Shown: positions 24,159 to 33,745, numbered from the stretch's first letter. The stretch is 56,145 nt of DNA from Bacteroidales bacterium (GCA_017443845.1 JAFSXX010000054.1:1-56145); one strand, 5' to 3'. A program made the numbers and translations. The notes: generated by a model not told the origin, from the letters alone.

Positions 24159-24677
24159 ATGAAAAAAACTTACTTATATCTGACCGTTACCCTGCTCATA
24201 ATTGCAGGATGCGGCACAGCACAGAAAACAGTTCCCTCTTCCGAGACTGACGATGTTATCAGCGACGGATATATGTCTACCACGACAAAGGACAACACAT
24301 ATTCGATTTCCAAGAAGACAAAGGACCCGAGGCATTATTCAAGTATTTACAGCCTTCTTGAAACTGTCAGCGGAGTGACTGTCGACGGCACCGTCGTACG
24401 CGTCCGCGGAGGATCGAACTCCGTCAACGGCAGCAACGATCCACTCTTCATAGTGGACGGCATCGAAAGGGGCATCAGCGACCTCAACCCCGCTGACGTG
24501 CATTCGGTGGAGGTCATCAAGGATGCATCGGCATCGATTTACGGAATGCGCGGCGCCAACGGTGTCATTATCATCACCACCGAAGGCGCATACCAGATGA
24601 AGCAGAACGAAATCGCGGCCCGTAAAGCCGAGAAAGAGGCCCGCAGGGCAGCAAAAGCAGCCAAAAGAAACAAATAG
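24159..24677 (+). CDS. lipoprotein consisting of a stand-alone TonB-receptor plug domain
   Basis: A protein of 172 residues. Lipoprotein signal MKKTYLYLTVTLLIIAGC. Residues ~60-145 match a SusC-type plug domain: IYSLLETVSGVTVDG, VRVRGGSNSVNGSNDPLFIV, VDGIERGISDLNPADVHSVE, IKDASASIYGMRGANGVIII. There is no barrel after it; the protein ends in a Lys/Arg/Ala-rich tail. Plugs normally gate TonB-dependent barrels, so a free lipid-anchored plug might interact with a barrel encoded elsewhere, or be an evolutionary remnant. tsaE follows after 6 nt. Confidence 0.82.
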   Translation: MKKTYLYLTVTLLIIAGCGTAQKTVPSSETDDVISDGYMSTTTKDNTYSISKKTKDPRHYSSIYSLLETVSGVTVDGTVVRVRGGSNSVNGSNDPLFIVDGIERGISDLNPADVHSVEVIKDASASIYGMRGANGVIIITTEGAYQMKQNEIAARKAEKEARRAAKAAKRNK

Positions 24678-24683
24678 TTTCTG

Positions 24684-25097
24684 ATGACGGAGATCATCAT
24701 AAACGGCACGAAGGACCTGGAGAGGGCGGCCCGTGTCTTCCTTGAGAAGAGTGCGGGTAGTCCCATTGTAGCTTTTTACGGCCAGATGGGAGCCGGCAAG
24801 ACAACCTTCATCACGGCCTTGTGCAAGGCCCTCGGCGTAAAGGACCTTGTGACGAGCCCCACTTTTACCATAGTCAACGAATATCGCGACGGAAGCGGCA
24901 ATCCGGTCTATCATTTCGATTTCTACCGGATAAACAGGCTCAGCGAGGCAATGGATATCGGTCTGTTCGAATACTTCGACAGCGGCTTCCCCTGCTTTAT
25001 GGAGTGGCCCGAGATGATCCAGGAACTCCTGCCGGAAGAGACCCTGAAGGTGCAGATACTCACCGACGACGAGAACACCCGCAGGCTGTTGTTCTAA
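24684..25097 (+). CDS. tsaE: tRNA threonylcarbamoyladenosine biosynthesis ATPase TsaE
   Basis: A protein of 137 residues, normal size. Walker A GQMGAGKTT, then SPTFTIVNEY, YHFDFYRI and CFMEWPE, all TsaE signatures. With TsaB and TsaD it supports transfer of the threonylcarbamoyl group to A37 of ANN-decoding tRNAs. Probably co-transcribed with the plug lipoprotein. Confidence 0.94.
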   Translation: MTEIIINGTKDLERAARVFLEKSAGSPIVAFYGQMGAGKTTFITALCKALGVKDLVTSPTFTIVNEYRDGSGNPVYHFDFYRINRLSEAMDIGLFEYFDSGFPCFMEWPEMIQELLPEETLKVQILTDDENTRRLLF

Positions 25098-25103
25098 AAA
25101 TCG

Positions 25104-25136
25104 GGAAGGCTCCTGTCTTGCGACCGGGAGCCTTCC
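25104..25136. terminator. bidirectional terminator between tsaE and the anti-sigma/barrel gene
   Basis: A perfect 10-bp stem (25104-25113 with 25127-25136) with a 13-nt loop. T-rich DNA on the plus side and five T on the minus side (25100-25096). Confidence 0.8.
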
Positions 25137-25168
25137 TTCATTATGTAATGGTTAAGTAAGGGTTGTGC

Positions 25169-26407
25169 TTAGAATCTGCGTCCGGGAGCCGGATGGCGGT
25201 GTCCCTGGGGACGCAGCCTGAAGCGCAGTCCGGCTTCGAAGCGGAGCTGCATAGGCTCTGCCGTCCTGATGCTCAGCGGCTGGGGATTTGCAGCATTCGC
25301 GAAATAATAGACCAGGCTGGGATCGAGATAGCAACCTATCGAAGGGGTCATCCAATACTCTACGCCGAGGCCGGCCATAACGGAAAATTGGAGGCCGGGA
25401 ACGGAACTCTTCGTGACATTGGTGCCATAGACATATCTCGAACCGACACACTTCTCGACCTCTCCGCCGACGGAGATATAGGCATCCGTCCTCCTGCCGT
25501 GAAGCAGGTTCAGATAAGCCCCTACGGGAACTCCGACATAGTGGAGCTGGCTGTAGGTGTCATTGTAGAGGACGCCGTTGACAAGCGATGCATAACGCGA
25601 CACCAGATAGCTGTAATCGACACCCACGCCGAATGAGAGAAGGCGCGAGACAGGAAGTTTCAGCTGTACTCCGAGAGAGAGCGGCAGATAATAATAAGGC
25701 TCTTCGACGGGGACAGGAAGCCCCTGAGCGGCCTTGGAGCCCTCCCGAGAGGGAGAGTGACCGGGTCCGAAATCGGGCGAGAAACCGCCCGTAGATGAAT
25801 TTGAGGTAATATTTGATGATATCGCCAAAATGGGTGTGCCGAAAATGGATGCGGAATTCTCTTCATCTTCCGCCATTATCGCGTTCCAATCGACAGAGGC
25901 GGTCACGGGCTCGCCTTTCTCCTCTTTCACGGCCGGGGCCGGGACACTGGTCTCAGGGGTCTCGGGCTCCGAAACGGCGACCGCGTCCTCTGTGGGAACG
26001 CTGTTCGATGCATAGGCATCGGCAAGATTGTTTATCTGCTCCTCAATGGGAGGAACGGAAACTGATTTGGGCGATTTCCGGACAGGCTGCTTTGCGGGAA
26101 CCGGAACCGGCTCGGCGATCTCCACGGTAACGGGATCACCGGAGACAACATCCTCCGGAACCGACACTGCCACGGCCTGGTCCGAGATCTGCGGAACATC
26201 AGCCTCCGTGCCATTGTTGAAGACAAGCAGACCGGCGACAAGGCAGGCAGCCGCGGCGGACGCATATCCGGCCACACGGCGGATCACGCGCCAGCGCGCC
26301 CTGCGGGAGAGCGAAGCCTCGATTCCGGTCCACACATCTCCGGAAGGTTCGACTCCGTACCCTTCAAGCGCCTTTCTGATCTGTTCGTCAAATTTGTTTT
26401 CTGACAT
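25169..26407 (-). CDS. anti-sigma-like N-terminus fused to an outer-membrane beta-barrel domain
   Basis: About 412 residues from the ATG at 26407 (MSENKFDEQIRKALEGYGVE), which follows the sigma-factor stop by 8 nt. Residues 1-45 are a soluble segment like those of Bacteroidota anti-sigma-like proteins, then one membrane helix (VAGYASAAAACLVAGLLVF), then a ~150-residue Pro/Glu/Val-rich spacer, and from about residue 215 a barrel-like domain with alternating aromatic strands (YYYLPLSLGVQLKLP, LSFGVGVDYSYLVSRY, YVGVPVGAYLNLL, FSVMAAGLGVEYW-like strands, MQLRFEAGLRFRL). The layout could span both membranes and pass envelope signals to the sigma factor. No zinc anti-sigma motif is seen, so the anti-sigma role is inference. 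Confidence 0.65.
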   Translation of the reverse strand: MSENKFDEQIRKALEGYGVEPSGDVWTGIEASLSRRARWRVIRRVAGYASAAAACLVAGLLVFNNGTEADVPQISDQAVAVSVPEDVVSGDPVTVEIAEPVPVPAKQPVRKSPKSVSVPPIEEQINNLADAYASNSVPTEDAVAVSEPETPETSVPAPAVKEEKGEPVTASVDWNAIMAEDEENSASIFGTPILAISSNITSNSSTGGFSPDFGPGHSPSREGSKAAQGLPVPVEEPYYYLPLSLGVQLKLPVSRLLSFGVGVDYSYLVSRYASLVNGVLYNDTYSQLHYVGVPVGAYLNLLHGRRTDAYISVGGEVEKCVGSRYVYGTNVTKSSVPGLQFSVMAGLGVEYWMTPSIGCYLDPSLVYYFANAANPQPLSIRTAEPMQLRFEAGLRFRLRPQGHRHPAPGRRF

Positions 26408-26415
26408 ATAACACA

Positions 26416-26982
26416 CTATAACTTTTTTATCCTCTCCTGGAGCCATACCCTTCCGCGGCTGAGCTGCGAACGGGACGACCCCTCGGTAATTCCGAGAGCC
26501 TCCGCAATCTCCTGATGCGAATAACCCTCGAGCACATACAGGTTGAACACCGAGCGGAACCCGGCCGGCATAGCCGAAATAAGGTCCAGCAGCTCCTTGG
26601 CGTTCAGTTTTCCGAGCGGGTCGTCGCTGTCGAGCCCCAGCCCGCTCTCGGGCACGGACTCAATCTCGTCGGCATATTTGAGCGCATCGTTGCGCCTTAT
26701 ATACATCAGCGACTGGTTGGCGAAGACCCTTCGCATCCAGCCCTCGAACGAGCCCTGCCCCTTGTAGGTGCCAATCTTGTCAAAGACCGTCAGGAAGCCC
26801 TCCTGCAGCACGTCCTTCGCATTCTCGCGGCTTCCGGTATAACGGATACAGACGGCCAGCATCGTGGGTGCAAACAACTCGTAGAGCCTCCTCTGGGCCC
26901 TTGCGTCGTTCTTTCGGCAACCTTCGATGAGTTCCTTTTCGGTAAGGAATTTATCTGATCCGTCCCTCATTGTCCTTTGCAT
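26416..26982 (-). CDS. ECF (sigma-70 family) RNA polymerase sigma factor
   Basis: A protein of 188 residues. Region 2 spans about 18-90 (YELFAPTMLAVCIRYTGSRE, NAKDVLQEGFLTVFDKI, FEGWMRRVFANQSLMYIRR) and region 4 about 130-185 (MPAGFRSVFNLYVLEGYSHQ, EIAEALGITEGSSRSQLSRG). A second in-frame ATG at 26970, preceded by AAAGGA, is an alternative start. It would direct RNA polymerase to a regulon controlled through the adjacent membrane protein. Confidence 0.9.
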   Translation of the reverse strand: MQRTMRDGSDKFLTEKELIEGCRKNDARAQRRLYELFAPTMLAVCIRYTGSRENAKDVLQEGFLTVFDKIGTYKGQGSFEGWMRRVFANQSLMYIRRNDALKYADEIESVPESGLGLDSDDPLGKLNAKELLDLISAMPAGFRSVFNLYVLEGYSHQEIAEALGITEGSSRSQLSRGRVWLQERIKKL

Positions 26983-26992
26983 TTAATAGATG

Positions 26993-27000
26993 CAAATTTA
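26993..27000 (-). promoter_or_regulatory. -7 box of the ECF sigma gene
   Basis: On the minus strand TAAATTTG, 10 nt before the first ATG. Confidence 0.55.
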
Positions 27001-27063
27001 ATATAAAATGTTGCATCGCTGTCAGTTTTGAATCCGGAGCGGTTTTTGTTCAGCAATTATCGT

Positions 27064-27071
27064 TATTTTTG
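27064..27071 (+). promoter_or_regulatory. -7 box of the TPR-envC operon
   Basis: TATTTTTG matches TAnnTTTG and ends 8 nt before the ATG at 27080. It is divergent from the sigma-factor promoter. Confidence 0.55.
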
Positions 27072-27079
27072 CATACGAT

Positions 27080-28798
27080 ATGAAGACTTTCACCCGAATA
27101 CTCCTTGCGGCGCTGATGACGGTGGCGTGCCTGTTCAGCAGCGCAGTGCTCTCCGCGCAGAGCGAAACCTATATGAACGCCCTCCGCGCGATGCAGGACG
27201 GAGACTTCTCCAAGGCCGCCAAACTATTCACGCAGGAAATCGCCGCCAACCCCGACAACGACGCGGCATACTATTATTATGTCACCACATTGATGTCCGA
27301 CAACTCCAGGGACAACAGTGCGGCCATAGAGAGCAATCTCAAGAAAGCGCTCTCCCTTTCGCCTGACAATTACTGGTACAAGTACGCCCTCGCCCTGTTC
27401 TATCAGCAGACGGGCCGTCCCGAACTTTGCAGCAAGCTCCTGGAAGAGCTGATCGGCGACCACCCGAAGAAGAGCAGCCTTTACTTCGACGCGGCGTCGG
27501 CCTATCTCCAGCAGAACGACATCGACAAGGCCCTTACGACCATCGACAAGATAGCGGCCATCAGCGGCAAGAACGAAATGATAGCCATCTCGAAGATGGA
27601 CCTCATGATGAAAAAGGGCGAGAGCGGACGGAAAGAGGCGTACCAATTCCTCGAAAAATACTACGAGGAGTGCAAGACCCCCCGCCTGGCGGCGATGCTG
27701 GGCGACTGGTATCAGCAGACCTACCGCGACAGCCTGGCCCTCAAACTCTACGGCGAGGCCATCGAGATGGACGGTTCCTACTCCCCCGCCTACTACGGCA
27801 GGGCCCACGTCTATCAGACCCTGCGCCAGTACGACAACTACTTCAACGATATCCACAAGTTCATGGCCGACCCCGATATGGCGGCCCAGATGAAGAGCGA
27901 GTACATTATGGGGCTGATGGAGATGCCCCAGTTCGTCGTGGCCTTCACCCCCGACATCGACTCGATGATGGTGGAGTCCCACGCGGCACATCCGCAGGAC
28001 AGCGGCCTCAACAACGCCATAAGCCTCTACTACTACCGCACCGAGCGCAACCATTACGCCATTGAGCTTATGCGGCAGAACACCGAACTCTATCCCGACA
28101 GCTACACGATAGCTTTCCAGTACCTGCTGATGCTCTATTACTCCAACTCCTGGCGCGGAGTCATCGACGAGGCAACCACCATCCTGCAGAAGTGGCCCGC
28201 GATACACGACGCCCTCCTGGTAAGGGGCGACGCCTTCCGCCGCCTGGGAGAACTTGAATCGGCAATAGATGATTACGAGGCGATGGCCGCCACGGCCCCG
28301 AAGGACAGCACCACCATAATGCAGACATATCCCGCCCTGGGCGACCTGTACTTCCAGTCCGGGAATGTCTCCAAATCGTTCAAATGCTATGAGAAGGCCC
28401 TCAAATGCAATCCGGAGAGCACGATAGTGCTCAACAACTACGCATATTATATGAGCCTCGGCAAGATAAAGCTCAAGAAGGCCCGCGAGATGAGCAAGAA
28501 GACCATCGAGAAAGAGCCGGACAACCCCACTTATCTCGACACCTACGCCTGGATCCTTCACCTGATGGGGGACGACGTCGAGGCCAAGGCCATCTTCAAG
28601 CACGCGATGCTCTACGGCGGCAAGGAAAGCCCCGCCGTGCTCGACCATTACGCCGAGGTACTCTTCGCGCTCAAGGAATACGACCTGGCATTCATCTACT
28701 GGAGCCAGGCGAAGGCCGCACTGAGCGACCCTGCTGAAATTGAAAAGATAGACAAGAAACTCAAGGAACGCCGTCAGCAGCTTGACGCATCAAAATGA
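27080..28798 (+). CDS. exported TPR-repeat protein
   Basis: A protein of 572 residues with a signal peptide (MKTFTRILLAALMTVACLFS to AVLSAQ). The rest is a chain of tetratricopeptide repeats, for example MQDGDFSKAAKLFTQEIAAN, YALALFYQQTGRPELCSKLL, PALGDLYFQSGNVSKSFKCY and YEKALKCNPESTIVLNNYAY. TPR arrays are protein-binding scaffolds. The stop overlaps the EnvC-like gene start by 4 nt, so a shared role in cell-wall remodelling or division is plausible. Confidence 0.85.
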   Translation: MKTFTRILLAALMTVACLFSSAVLSAQSETYMNALRAMQDGDFSKAAKLFTQEIAANPDNDAAYYYYVTTLMSDNSRDNSAAIESNLKKALSLSPDNYWYKYALALFYQQTGRPELCSKLLEELIGDHPKKSSLYFDAASAYLQQNDIDKALTTIDKIAAISGKNEMIAISKMDLMMKKGESGRKEAYQFLEKYYEECKTPRLAAMLGDWYQQTYRDSLALKLYGEAIEMDGSYSPAYYGRAHVYQTLRQYDNYFNDIHKFMADPDMAAQMKSEYIMGLMEMPQFVVAFTPDIDSMMVESHAAHPQDSGLNNAISLYYYRTERNHYAIELMRQNTELYPDSYTIAFQYLLMLYYSNSWRGVIDEATTILQKWPAIHDALLVRGDAFRRLGELESAIDDYEAMAATAPKDSTTIMQTYPALGDLYFQSGNVSKSFKCYEKALKCNPESTIVLNNYAYYMSLGKIKLKKAREMSKKTIEKEPDNPTYLDTYAWILHLMGDDVEAKAIFKHAMLYGGKESPAVLDHYAEVLFALKEYDLAFIYWSQAKAALSDPAEIEKIDKKLKERRQQLDASK

Positions 28799-29970
28799 TG
28801 AAACGCATCCTGATTGCCATATTGACCCTCCTGGTACTCCTTTCCCCTGCGCAGGCGCAGGACATCGACCGCCACAAGGAACTCAAGAAGAAGATCGAAC
28901 AGGAGATCTCCTTCATCGACAATCAGCTCAAAAGCCTCAATACCAAACAAAAGGCCACCCGCGAGAATCTCACCCTCATCCAGAAGAAAGCCTCCGACCG
29001 CAAGGCCGTAATCTCGCAACTGGACGTCCAGATACGCGACGCGGAGCAGAAAATAGAGGCCAAGAATGCCGAGATAGCGAAACTCCAGGGCGAGATCGAC
29101 ACCCTTGGAGCCTATTACTCACGCCTGGTCTATAATGCCTACAAGAACCGCGACACCAAAGCGTGGTTTATGTATGTGCTGGCCAGCGAGAACATCGGCC
29201 AGGGCTACCGGCGGCTCTCATATATCAAGAACCTCTCGGTCACGGTCAACGAGCAGGCCGAAAAAATCAGGATAAAGCGCGAGGAACTCGAAAGCGAGAA
29301 GAAGCTGCTCGAAGGGATGATGGCGCAGGCCCTCAAGGCCAAGAACGAAAGGCAGCGCGAATACAAGACCCTGGTAGCCGAGGAGAAGGAGACCCAGGGC
29401 ATCATAAAGGAGATCTCGCGCAATCAGGGCAAATACCGCAAGGAACTGGCCGCCAAGCGCAAGGAGGTGGAGAAACTCAACCGCGAGATCCAGCAGATGG
29501 TCCAGAAATCGGTGGCGGCCGACAAAAAGAAGAATCTCCCCGTCGATACAAAGCTCAGCGGCAGTTTCGAGCAGAACAAAGGCAAGCTTGGATGGCCCGT
29601 GGCCCGCGGAGTGATCACCGAGCAGTTCGGAGTCCACTTCCATCCAGTTTACAAAAATATCAAACTGCCGGAGAACAACGGCATCACCATACGTACCGAC
29701 AAGAACGCCGAAGTGCACTGTGTCTTCGAGGGAACCGTCAAGCAGATAGTGATGATGCAAGGCTACGGACAGTGCGTTCTGGTGCAGCACGGAGCCTATT
29801 ACACCTTCTACTGCAAGCTCCGCAAGGTCACTGTCAAATCAGGACAGAAGGTTGCTACAGGCCAGGTTCTGGGCTACCTCGAAGGGGACGGCAAAGCCTC
29901 CTCGATCCACTTCCAGATATGGAAGGGAACCCAGAAGCAGAATCCCGAGGCCTGGCTCCGGCCCAATTAA
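28795..29970 (+). CDS. EnvC-like murein hydrolase activator (degenerate M23/LytM domain)
   Basis: A protein of 391 residues: signal peptide ending AQAQ, long coiled coil (about 25-255; many Lys/Glu heptads) and a C-terminal LytM domain from about 270 (GKLGWPVARGVITEQFGVHF). Zinc ligands are mostly missing: NNGITI where active M23 peptidases have HxGxD, FYCKL where the family has YxHL, and SSIHFQI where HxH is expected. EnvC-type proteins use such inactive LytM domains to activate amidases at the division site. ATG at 28798 is an alternative start. Its stop overlaps the convergent kinase stop by 3 nt. Confidence 0.85.
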   Translation: MMKRILIAILTLLVLLSPAQAQDIDRHKELKKKIEQEISFIDNQLKSLNTKQKATRENLTLIQKKASDRKAVISQLDVQIRDAEQKIEAKNAEIAKLQGEIDTLGAYYSRLVYNAYKNRDTKAWFMYVLASENIGQGYRRLSYIKNLSVTVNEQAEKIRIKREELESEKKLLEGMMAQALKAKNERQREYKTLVAEEKETQGIIKEISRNQGKYRKELAAKRKEVEKLNREIQQMVQKSVAADKKKNLPVDTKLSGSFEQNKGKLGWPVARGVITEQFGVHFHPVYKNIKLPENNGITIRTDKNAEVHCVFEGTVKQIVMMQGYGQCVLVQHGAYYTFYCKLRKVTVKSGQKVATGQVLGYLEGDGKASSIHFQIWKGTQKQNPEAWLRPN

Positions 29971-30941
29971 TACTTGAAAATAGATCCTCCGATGAACTCC
30001 CTCACTATCGAAGAGGAGGGAATCAGACCCACCTCCTTGGGAGTGAGGGCCGTGATGTTGTTCATAATGAAGTGAAGCAGGCGGACCGCCTCCGGATATG
30101 CGTCCGAATAGGCCGGCACGCGGCGCAGGAGATTGTCGGCATAGCTCTTGAGCAGCGCCAGCTCATAAATCAGGGTCGAATCGAACTTGGCGTCGGCGTT
30201 GTCCATATAGGGCACGATGTTCTTGTTCTCGGCCGAGATCACCTTGGGCCAGCGCAGGATCGTATCAGCGGGATCGGTGCCGCGGAAGGTATTGTCGCGC
30301 ACCATCCGCCTCAGCAGACGGGTATCGTAGAGCGTATCGTCGGGCTCGTTGATGCTCAGCGAACGGAGCACCGAAGCGTAAACCTTGAACTTGTACTCGG
30401 GCGGAATGCCGGGGGTAAGGTCGGGATTGAGGCCGTGGATGCCCTCCATAACCACGATGCTGCCCTTGTCCATCTGTATCTTGTTGCCTTCGAACTTGCG
30501 CTTTCCCTCCTTGAAATCGTAGGTCGGGAGCTCTATCTCCTGCCCGTCGAAAAGCTGGCGCAGCTGGAGATTGAGGAACGGCACGTCCATCGCACCGAGG
30601 CATTCGAAGTCGTAGTCGCCGGATTCATCCCTGGGAGTCTCCTCGCGGGGGCGGAAATAGTTGTCCATATTGATGATCAGCGGCTTGATGCCGATGGCCA
30701 GAAGCTGGAAAGCCAGCCTCTTGGATGTGGTCGTCTTGCCGCTGCTCGAAGGACCGGCTATGAGCACCAGCTTGGCGTCGATGTTGTTCGCGATTTCGTC
30801 GGCTATGGCCGCCAGCTGACGCACGTGTATAACCTCAGCCATATGGATGAGGTCGCGGCCGCAGCCCGCTATCAAGGCCTCGTTGAGCGCCTCTACCGTA
30901 TTCTCCTTGAGGGCGCGGATCCAAATCTCCTCTTTATTCAT
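29967..30941 (-). CDS. uridine kinase/phosphoribulokinase-family nucleoside kinase
   Basis: A protein of 324 residues from ATG 30941, which overlaps the uvrA stop by one base (TGATG). P-loop GPSSSGKTTTS, then IINMDNYF, GDYDFECLGAMDVPFLN, LPTYDFKEGKRKF and GSIVVMEGIHGLNP place it in the PRK/uridine kinase family, which transfers ATP phosphate to a nucleoside or similar hydroxyl. Many family members of this type carry an extra N-terminal TGS/ThrRS-like region and are about 550 residues; this gene holds only the kinase part with a short helical lead. The upstream in-frame reading to 31469 is a shadow of uvrA. Confidence 0.82.
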   Translation of the reverse strand: MNKEEIWIRALKENTVEALNEALIAGCGRDLIHMAEVIHVRQLAAIADEIANNIDAKLVLIAGPSSSGKTTTSKRLAFQLLAIGIKPLIINMDNYFRPREETPRDESGDYDFECLGAMDVPFLNLQLRQLFDGQEIELPTYDFKEGKRKFEGNKIQMDKGSIVVMEGIHGLNPDLTPGIPPEYKFKVYASVLRSLSINEPDDTLYDTRLLRRMVRDNTFRGTDPADTILRWPKVISAENKNIVPYMDNADAKFDSTLIYELALLKSYADNLLRRVPAYSDAYPEAVRLLHFIMNNITALTPKEVGLIPSSSIVREFIGGSIFKY

Positions 30942-33745
30942 CAAAGTATCTCTTTTAAATATTTTCCTGTATATGAACCCTCCGTGCGGGCCACCTCCTC
31001 GGGGGTTCCCTCTGCAATAATCATTCCTCCCCCCTCGCCTCCTTCGGGGCCCATATCGATAAGATAATCGACCGTCTTGAGGACATCCTGGTTGTGCTCG
31101 ATGATAACCACCGTATTGCCCTGGTCCACCAGATCCTGAAGGACCCCCAGAAGCACCTTGATATCCTCGAAATGGAGCCCGGTAGTGGGTTCGTCCAACA
31201 AATATAATGTATTTCCCGTATCCTTGCGGGCAAGTTCCGCAGAAAGTTTCAATCTCTGGCTCTCGCCGCCGCTCAGTGTGGTGGACTGCTGCCCCAGGGT
31301 GAGGTAGCCGAGGCCCACCTGGACCATCGCGCGGAGTTTCGAAGCTATCCAGGGAACCGGCTCGAAAAACTCGAGGGCCTGCGATATCGTCATATCCAGT
31401 ACGTCGCTGATGCTCTTGCCCTTGTACTTCACGGCGAGGGTATCGGGTTTGTAACGCTTGCCGTCGCACTCCTTGCAGGTGACATATGCCGAAGGGAGGA
31501 AGTGCATCTCGATGGTCTGCACCCCGGCCCCCTTGCAGGCCTCGCAGCGCCCTCCCTTGACATTGAAGGAGAAGCGTCCCGGACCGAATCCGCGCACCTT
31601 GGCATCGGGAGTCTGGGCGAAGAGGTTGCGGATATCCGAGAAGACATCCGAATAGGTGGCGGGATTGCTGCGCGGCGAGCGGCCGATGGGGCTCTGGTCG
31701 ATCTCGATGAGTTTGTCGATATTCTCCAGCCCCTCGATGGAGCCGTAAGGCAGCGGACGCCCCTTGGAACGGTAGAGTTTGGCGCTGACGATAGGCATCA
31801 GCGTCTCGTTGATGAGGGACGACTTGCCGCTGCCGCTCACGCCGCTGACGCCTACCAGAAGGCCCAGCGGGAGGCGGAGCGTCACATCCTTGAGATTATT
31901 GCCGCTCGCGCCGCGAAGGGTGATGAACCGGCCGTTGCCCCTGCGGCGTACGGCGGGCACCTTGATCTCGTTTCTGCCGAGCAGGTAATCGGCCGTCAGG
32001 CTCCTGGTCCTGCAGGATGCGATATCGCGCGGATCGCCGTTGTAAAGCAGTTCCCCGCCATATTCGCCCGCACCGGGACCCAGGTCCACCAGCCAGTCGG
32101 CGCTGGTCATCATATCTTTGTCGTGCTCCACCACGATGACGGAATTGCCCTCGTCACGCAGCTTCTTGAGCGAATCTATGAGCTTGATATTGTCCCTCTG
32201 GTGCAGGCCGATGCTCGGCTCGTCGAGGATATAGAGGACCCCCACCAGTTTCGAACCTATCTGGGTGGCGAGCCTTATCCTCTGGCTCTCCCCGCCGCTG
32301 AGGGTGCGAGTGGCGCGGCTCAGGCTCAAATAATCGAGCCCCACGTCGAGCAGGAATCCTATCCTCGACTCGAGTTCCTTGACTATATCGGCCGCTATGG
32401 CGTTCTGCCTCTGCGTGAGGCGCGAAGGGAGCGAGACGACCCAGTCGTAGAGTCGGCGGATATCCATATCCGAGACTTCGGCGATGTTCTTGCCGTCGAT
32501 CTTGAAGCAGAGCGACTCCTTCTTAAGGCGGGTGCCGCCGCAGACGGGGCAGGGCATCTCGTCGAGGAACATATCTTTCTTGAGCAGCACCCTGTCGCTC
32601 TCCTCGCCCGTGAGGGAAATCATCGGGATGACCCCCTGGAAGGTGGACATCTCCATATCAGCGCCGGAGCCGATGCGGAGCAAGTCGTCCGAGCCGTAAA
32701 GGATGTTGTGGAGCGCCTCTTCGGGTATCTTTTCGATGGGGTCGTAAGTCGAGAATCCGTATTTGTGGGCGATGGCGTCTATGAAGCGGAACACCGTATT
32801 ATCCTTGTGGTGCCCCAGGAAGACTATTCCGCCCTCGGCGATGGATTTCCTGCGGTCCGGGATAATACGGTCCATATCGATGCTGGCGATATATCCCAGG
32901 CCGTGGCAGTGCGGGCAGGCGCCCTGCGGGGAGTTGAAAGAGAAGGTGAACGGCGCCGGGACATCGAACGACAGGCCGGTATCGGGGCAGACCAGGTTGC
33001 GGCTGAAATGGCGCAGGGCCCCGTCGTCGAGCGTCAGTACGGCCAGCGATCCCTTGCCCTGGTTCAGGGCGGTAACCACCGAGTCGCGCACCCGCTTGCG
33101 TTCCCCGCCATCGGGCACAAGTTTGTCCACCACCAGCTCGATAAAGTGGATCTTATAACGGTCGAGCGGCTTGATTCCCGCCAGATCGCGGATTTCGCCG
33201 TCGATCCGCACCTGATTGTACCCCTTCCTCACCAACTGCTCGAAAAGCTCCTTATAGTGGCCTTTACGCCCTTTCACAAGAGGTGCGAGCAGCATTGTGC
33301 GGCGGCCGTTGCAGGTCTCGAGTATGAGGTCGGTGATCTGATCGTCGGTATAGCGTACCATCTCGCTGCCGGTCTCCGGAGAGAAGGCCTGCGAGGCGCG
33401 GGCATAGAGCAGGCGGAAAAAGTCGTAAATCTCCGTCACCGTGCCCACCGTGGAGCGGGGATTGCGGCCGGTGGTCTTCTGCTCTATGGCGATAATGGGG
33501 CTGAGGCCCTTTATATCCTCCACCTCGGGGCGGGCCAGGATGCCCATATACTGCCGCGCGTACGCCGAGAGGGTCTCCATATAGCGGCGCTGGCCCTCCG
33601 CATAGATCGTATCGAATGCGAGAGACGACTTGCCGCTGCCCGAAAGGCCGGTGACCACCACCAGGCTGTCGCGGGGTATGTCAACGTCTATATTTTTGAG
33701 ATTGTGGACTTTTGCGCCCCTTATCTCGATAAAGCTCTTTTCCAT
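30941..33745 (-). CDS. uvrA: excinuclease ABC subunit A
   Basis: A protein of 934 residues, normal size. Two ABC ATPase modules: Walker [21 protein letters not shown] and [15 protein letters not shown]; signatures [19 protein letters not shown] and [17 protein letters not shown]; Walker [16 protein letters not shown] and [12 protein letters not shown]. The C-terminal zinc finger CEACKG...CKECDG is intact. The first zinc site reads CPDTG...CPHCHG and so has lost one Cys compared with E. coli CPICG. UvrA finds bulky DNA lesions with UvrB in nucleotide excision repair. It starts 4 nt after the MBL hydrolase gene and is coupled to the kinase gene. Confidence 0.97.
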   Translation of the reverse strand: MEKSFIEIRGAKVHNLKNIDVDIPRDSLVVVTGLSGSGKSSLAFDTIYAEGQRRYMETLSAYARQYMGILARPEVEDIKGLSPIIAIEQKTTGRNPRSTVGTVTEIYDFFRLLYARASQAFSPETGSEMVRYTDDQITDLILETCNGRRTMLLAPLVKGRKGHYKELFEQLVRKGYNQVRIDGEIRDLAGIKPLDRYKIHFIELVVDKLVPDGGERKRVRDSVVTALNQGKGSLAVLTLDDGALRHFSRNLVCPDTGLSFDVPAPFTFSFNSPQGACPHCHGLGYIASIDMDRIIPDRRKSIAEGGIVFLGHHKDNTVFRFIDAIAHKYGFSTYDPIEKIPEEALHNILYGSDDLLRIGSGADMEMSTFQGVIPMISLTGEESDRVLLKKDMFLDEMPCPVCGGTRLKKESLCFKIDGKNIAEVSDMDIRRLYDWVVSLPSRLTQRQNAIAADIVKELESRIGFLLDVGLDYLSLSRATRTLSGGESQRIRLATQIGSKLVGVLYILDEPSIGLHQRDNIKLIDSLKKLRDEGNSVIVVEHDKDMMTSADWLVDLGPGAGEYGGELLYNGDPRDIASCRTRSLTADYLLGRNEIKVPAVRRRGNGRFITLRGASGNNLKDVTLRLPLGLLVGVSGVSGSGKSSLINETLMPIVSAKLYRSKGRPLPYGSIEGLENIDKLIEIDQSPIGRSPRSNPATYSDVFSDIRNLFAQTPDAKVRGFGPGRFSFNVKGGRCEACKGAGVQTIEMHFLPSAYVTCKECDGKRYKPDTLAVKYKGKSISDVLDMTISQALEFFEPVPWIASKLRAMVQVGLGYLTLGQQSTTLSGGESQRLKLSAELARKDTGNTLYLLDEPTTGLHFEDIKVLLGVLQDLVDQGNTVVIIEHNQDVLKTVDYLIDMGPEGGEGGGMIIAEGTPEEVARTEGSYTGKYLKEIL

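Noticed and set aside
29163-31067. 634-codon plus-strand open frame spanning two genes
   Set aside because: It runs in another frame over the EnvC-like gene and antisense to the kinase; no family features.
30942-31469. N-terminal extension of the nucleoside kinase
   Set aside because: It overlaps uvrA and encodes no TGS-like sequence; the ATG at 30941 is coupled to the uvrA stop.
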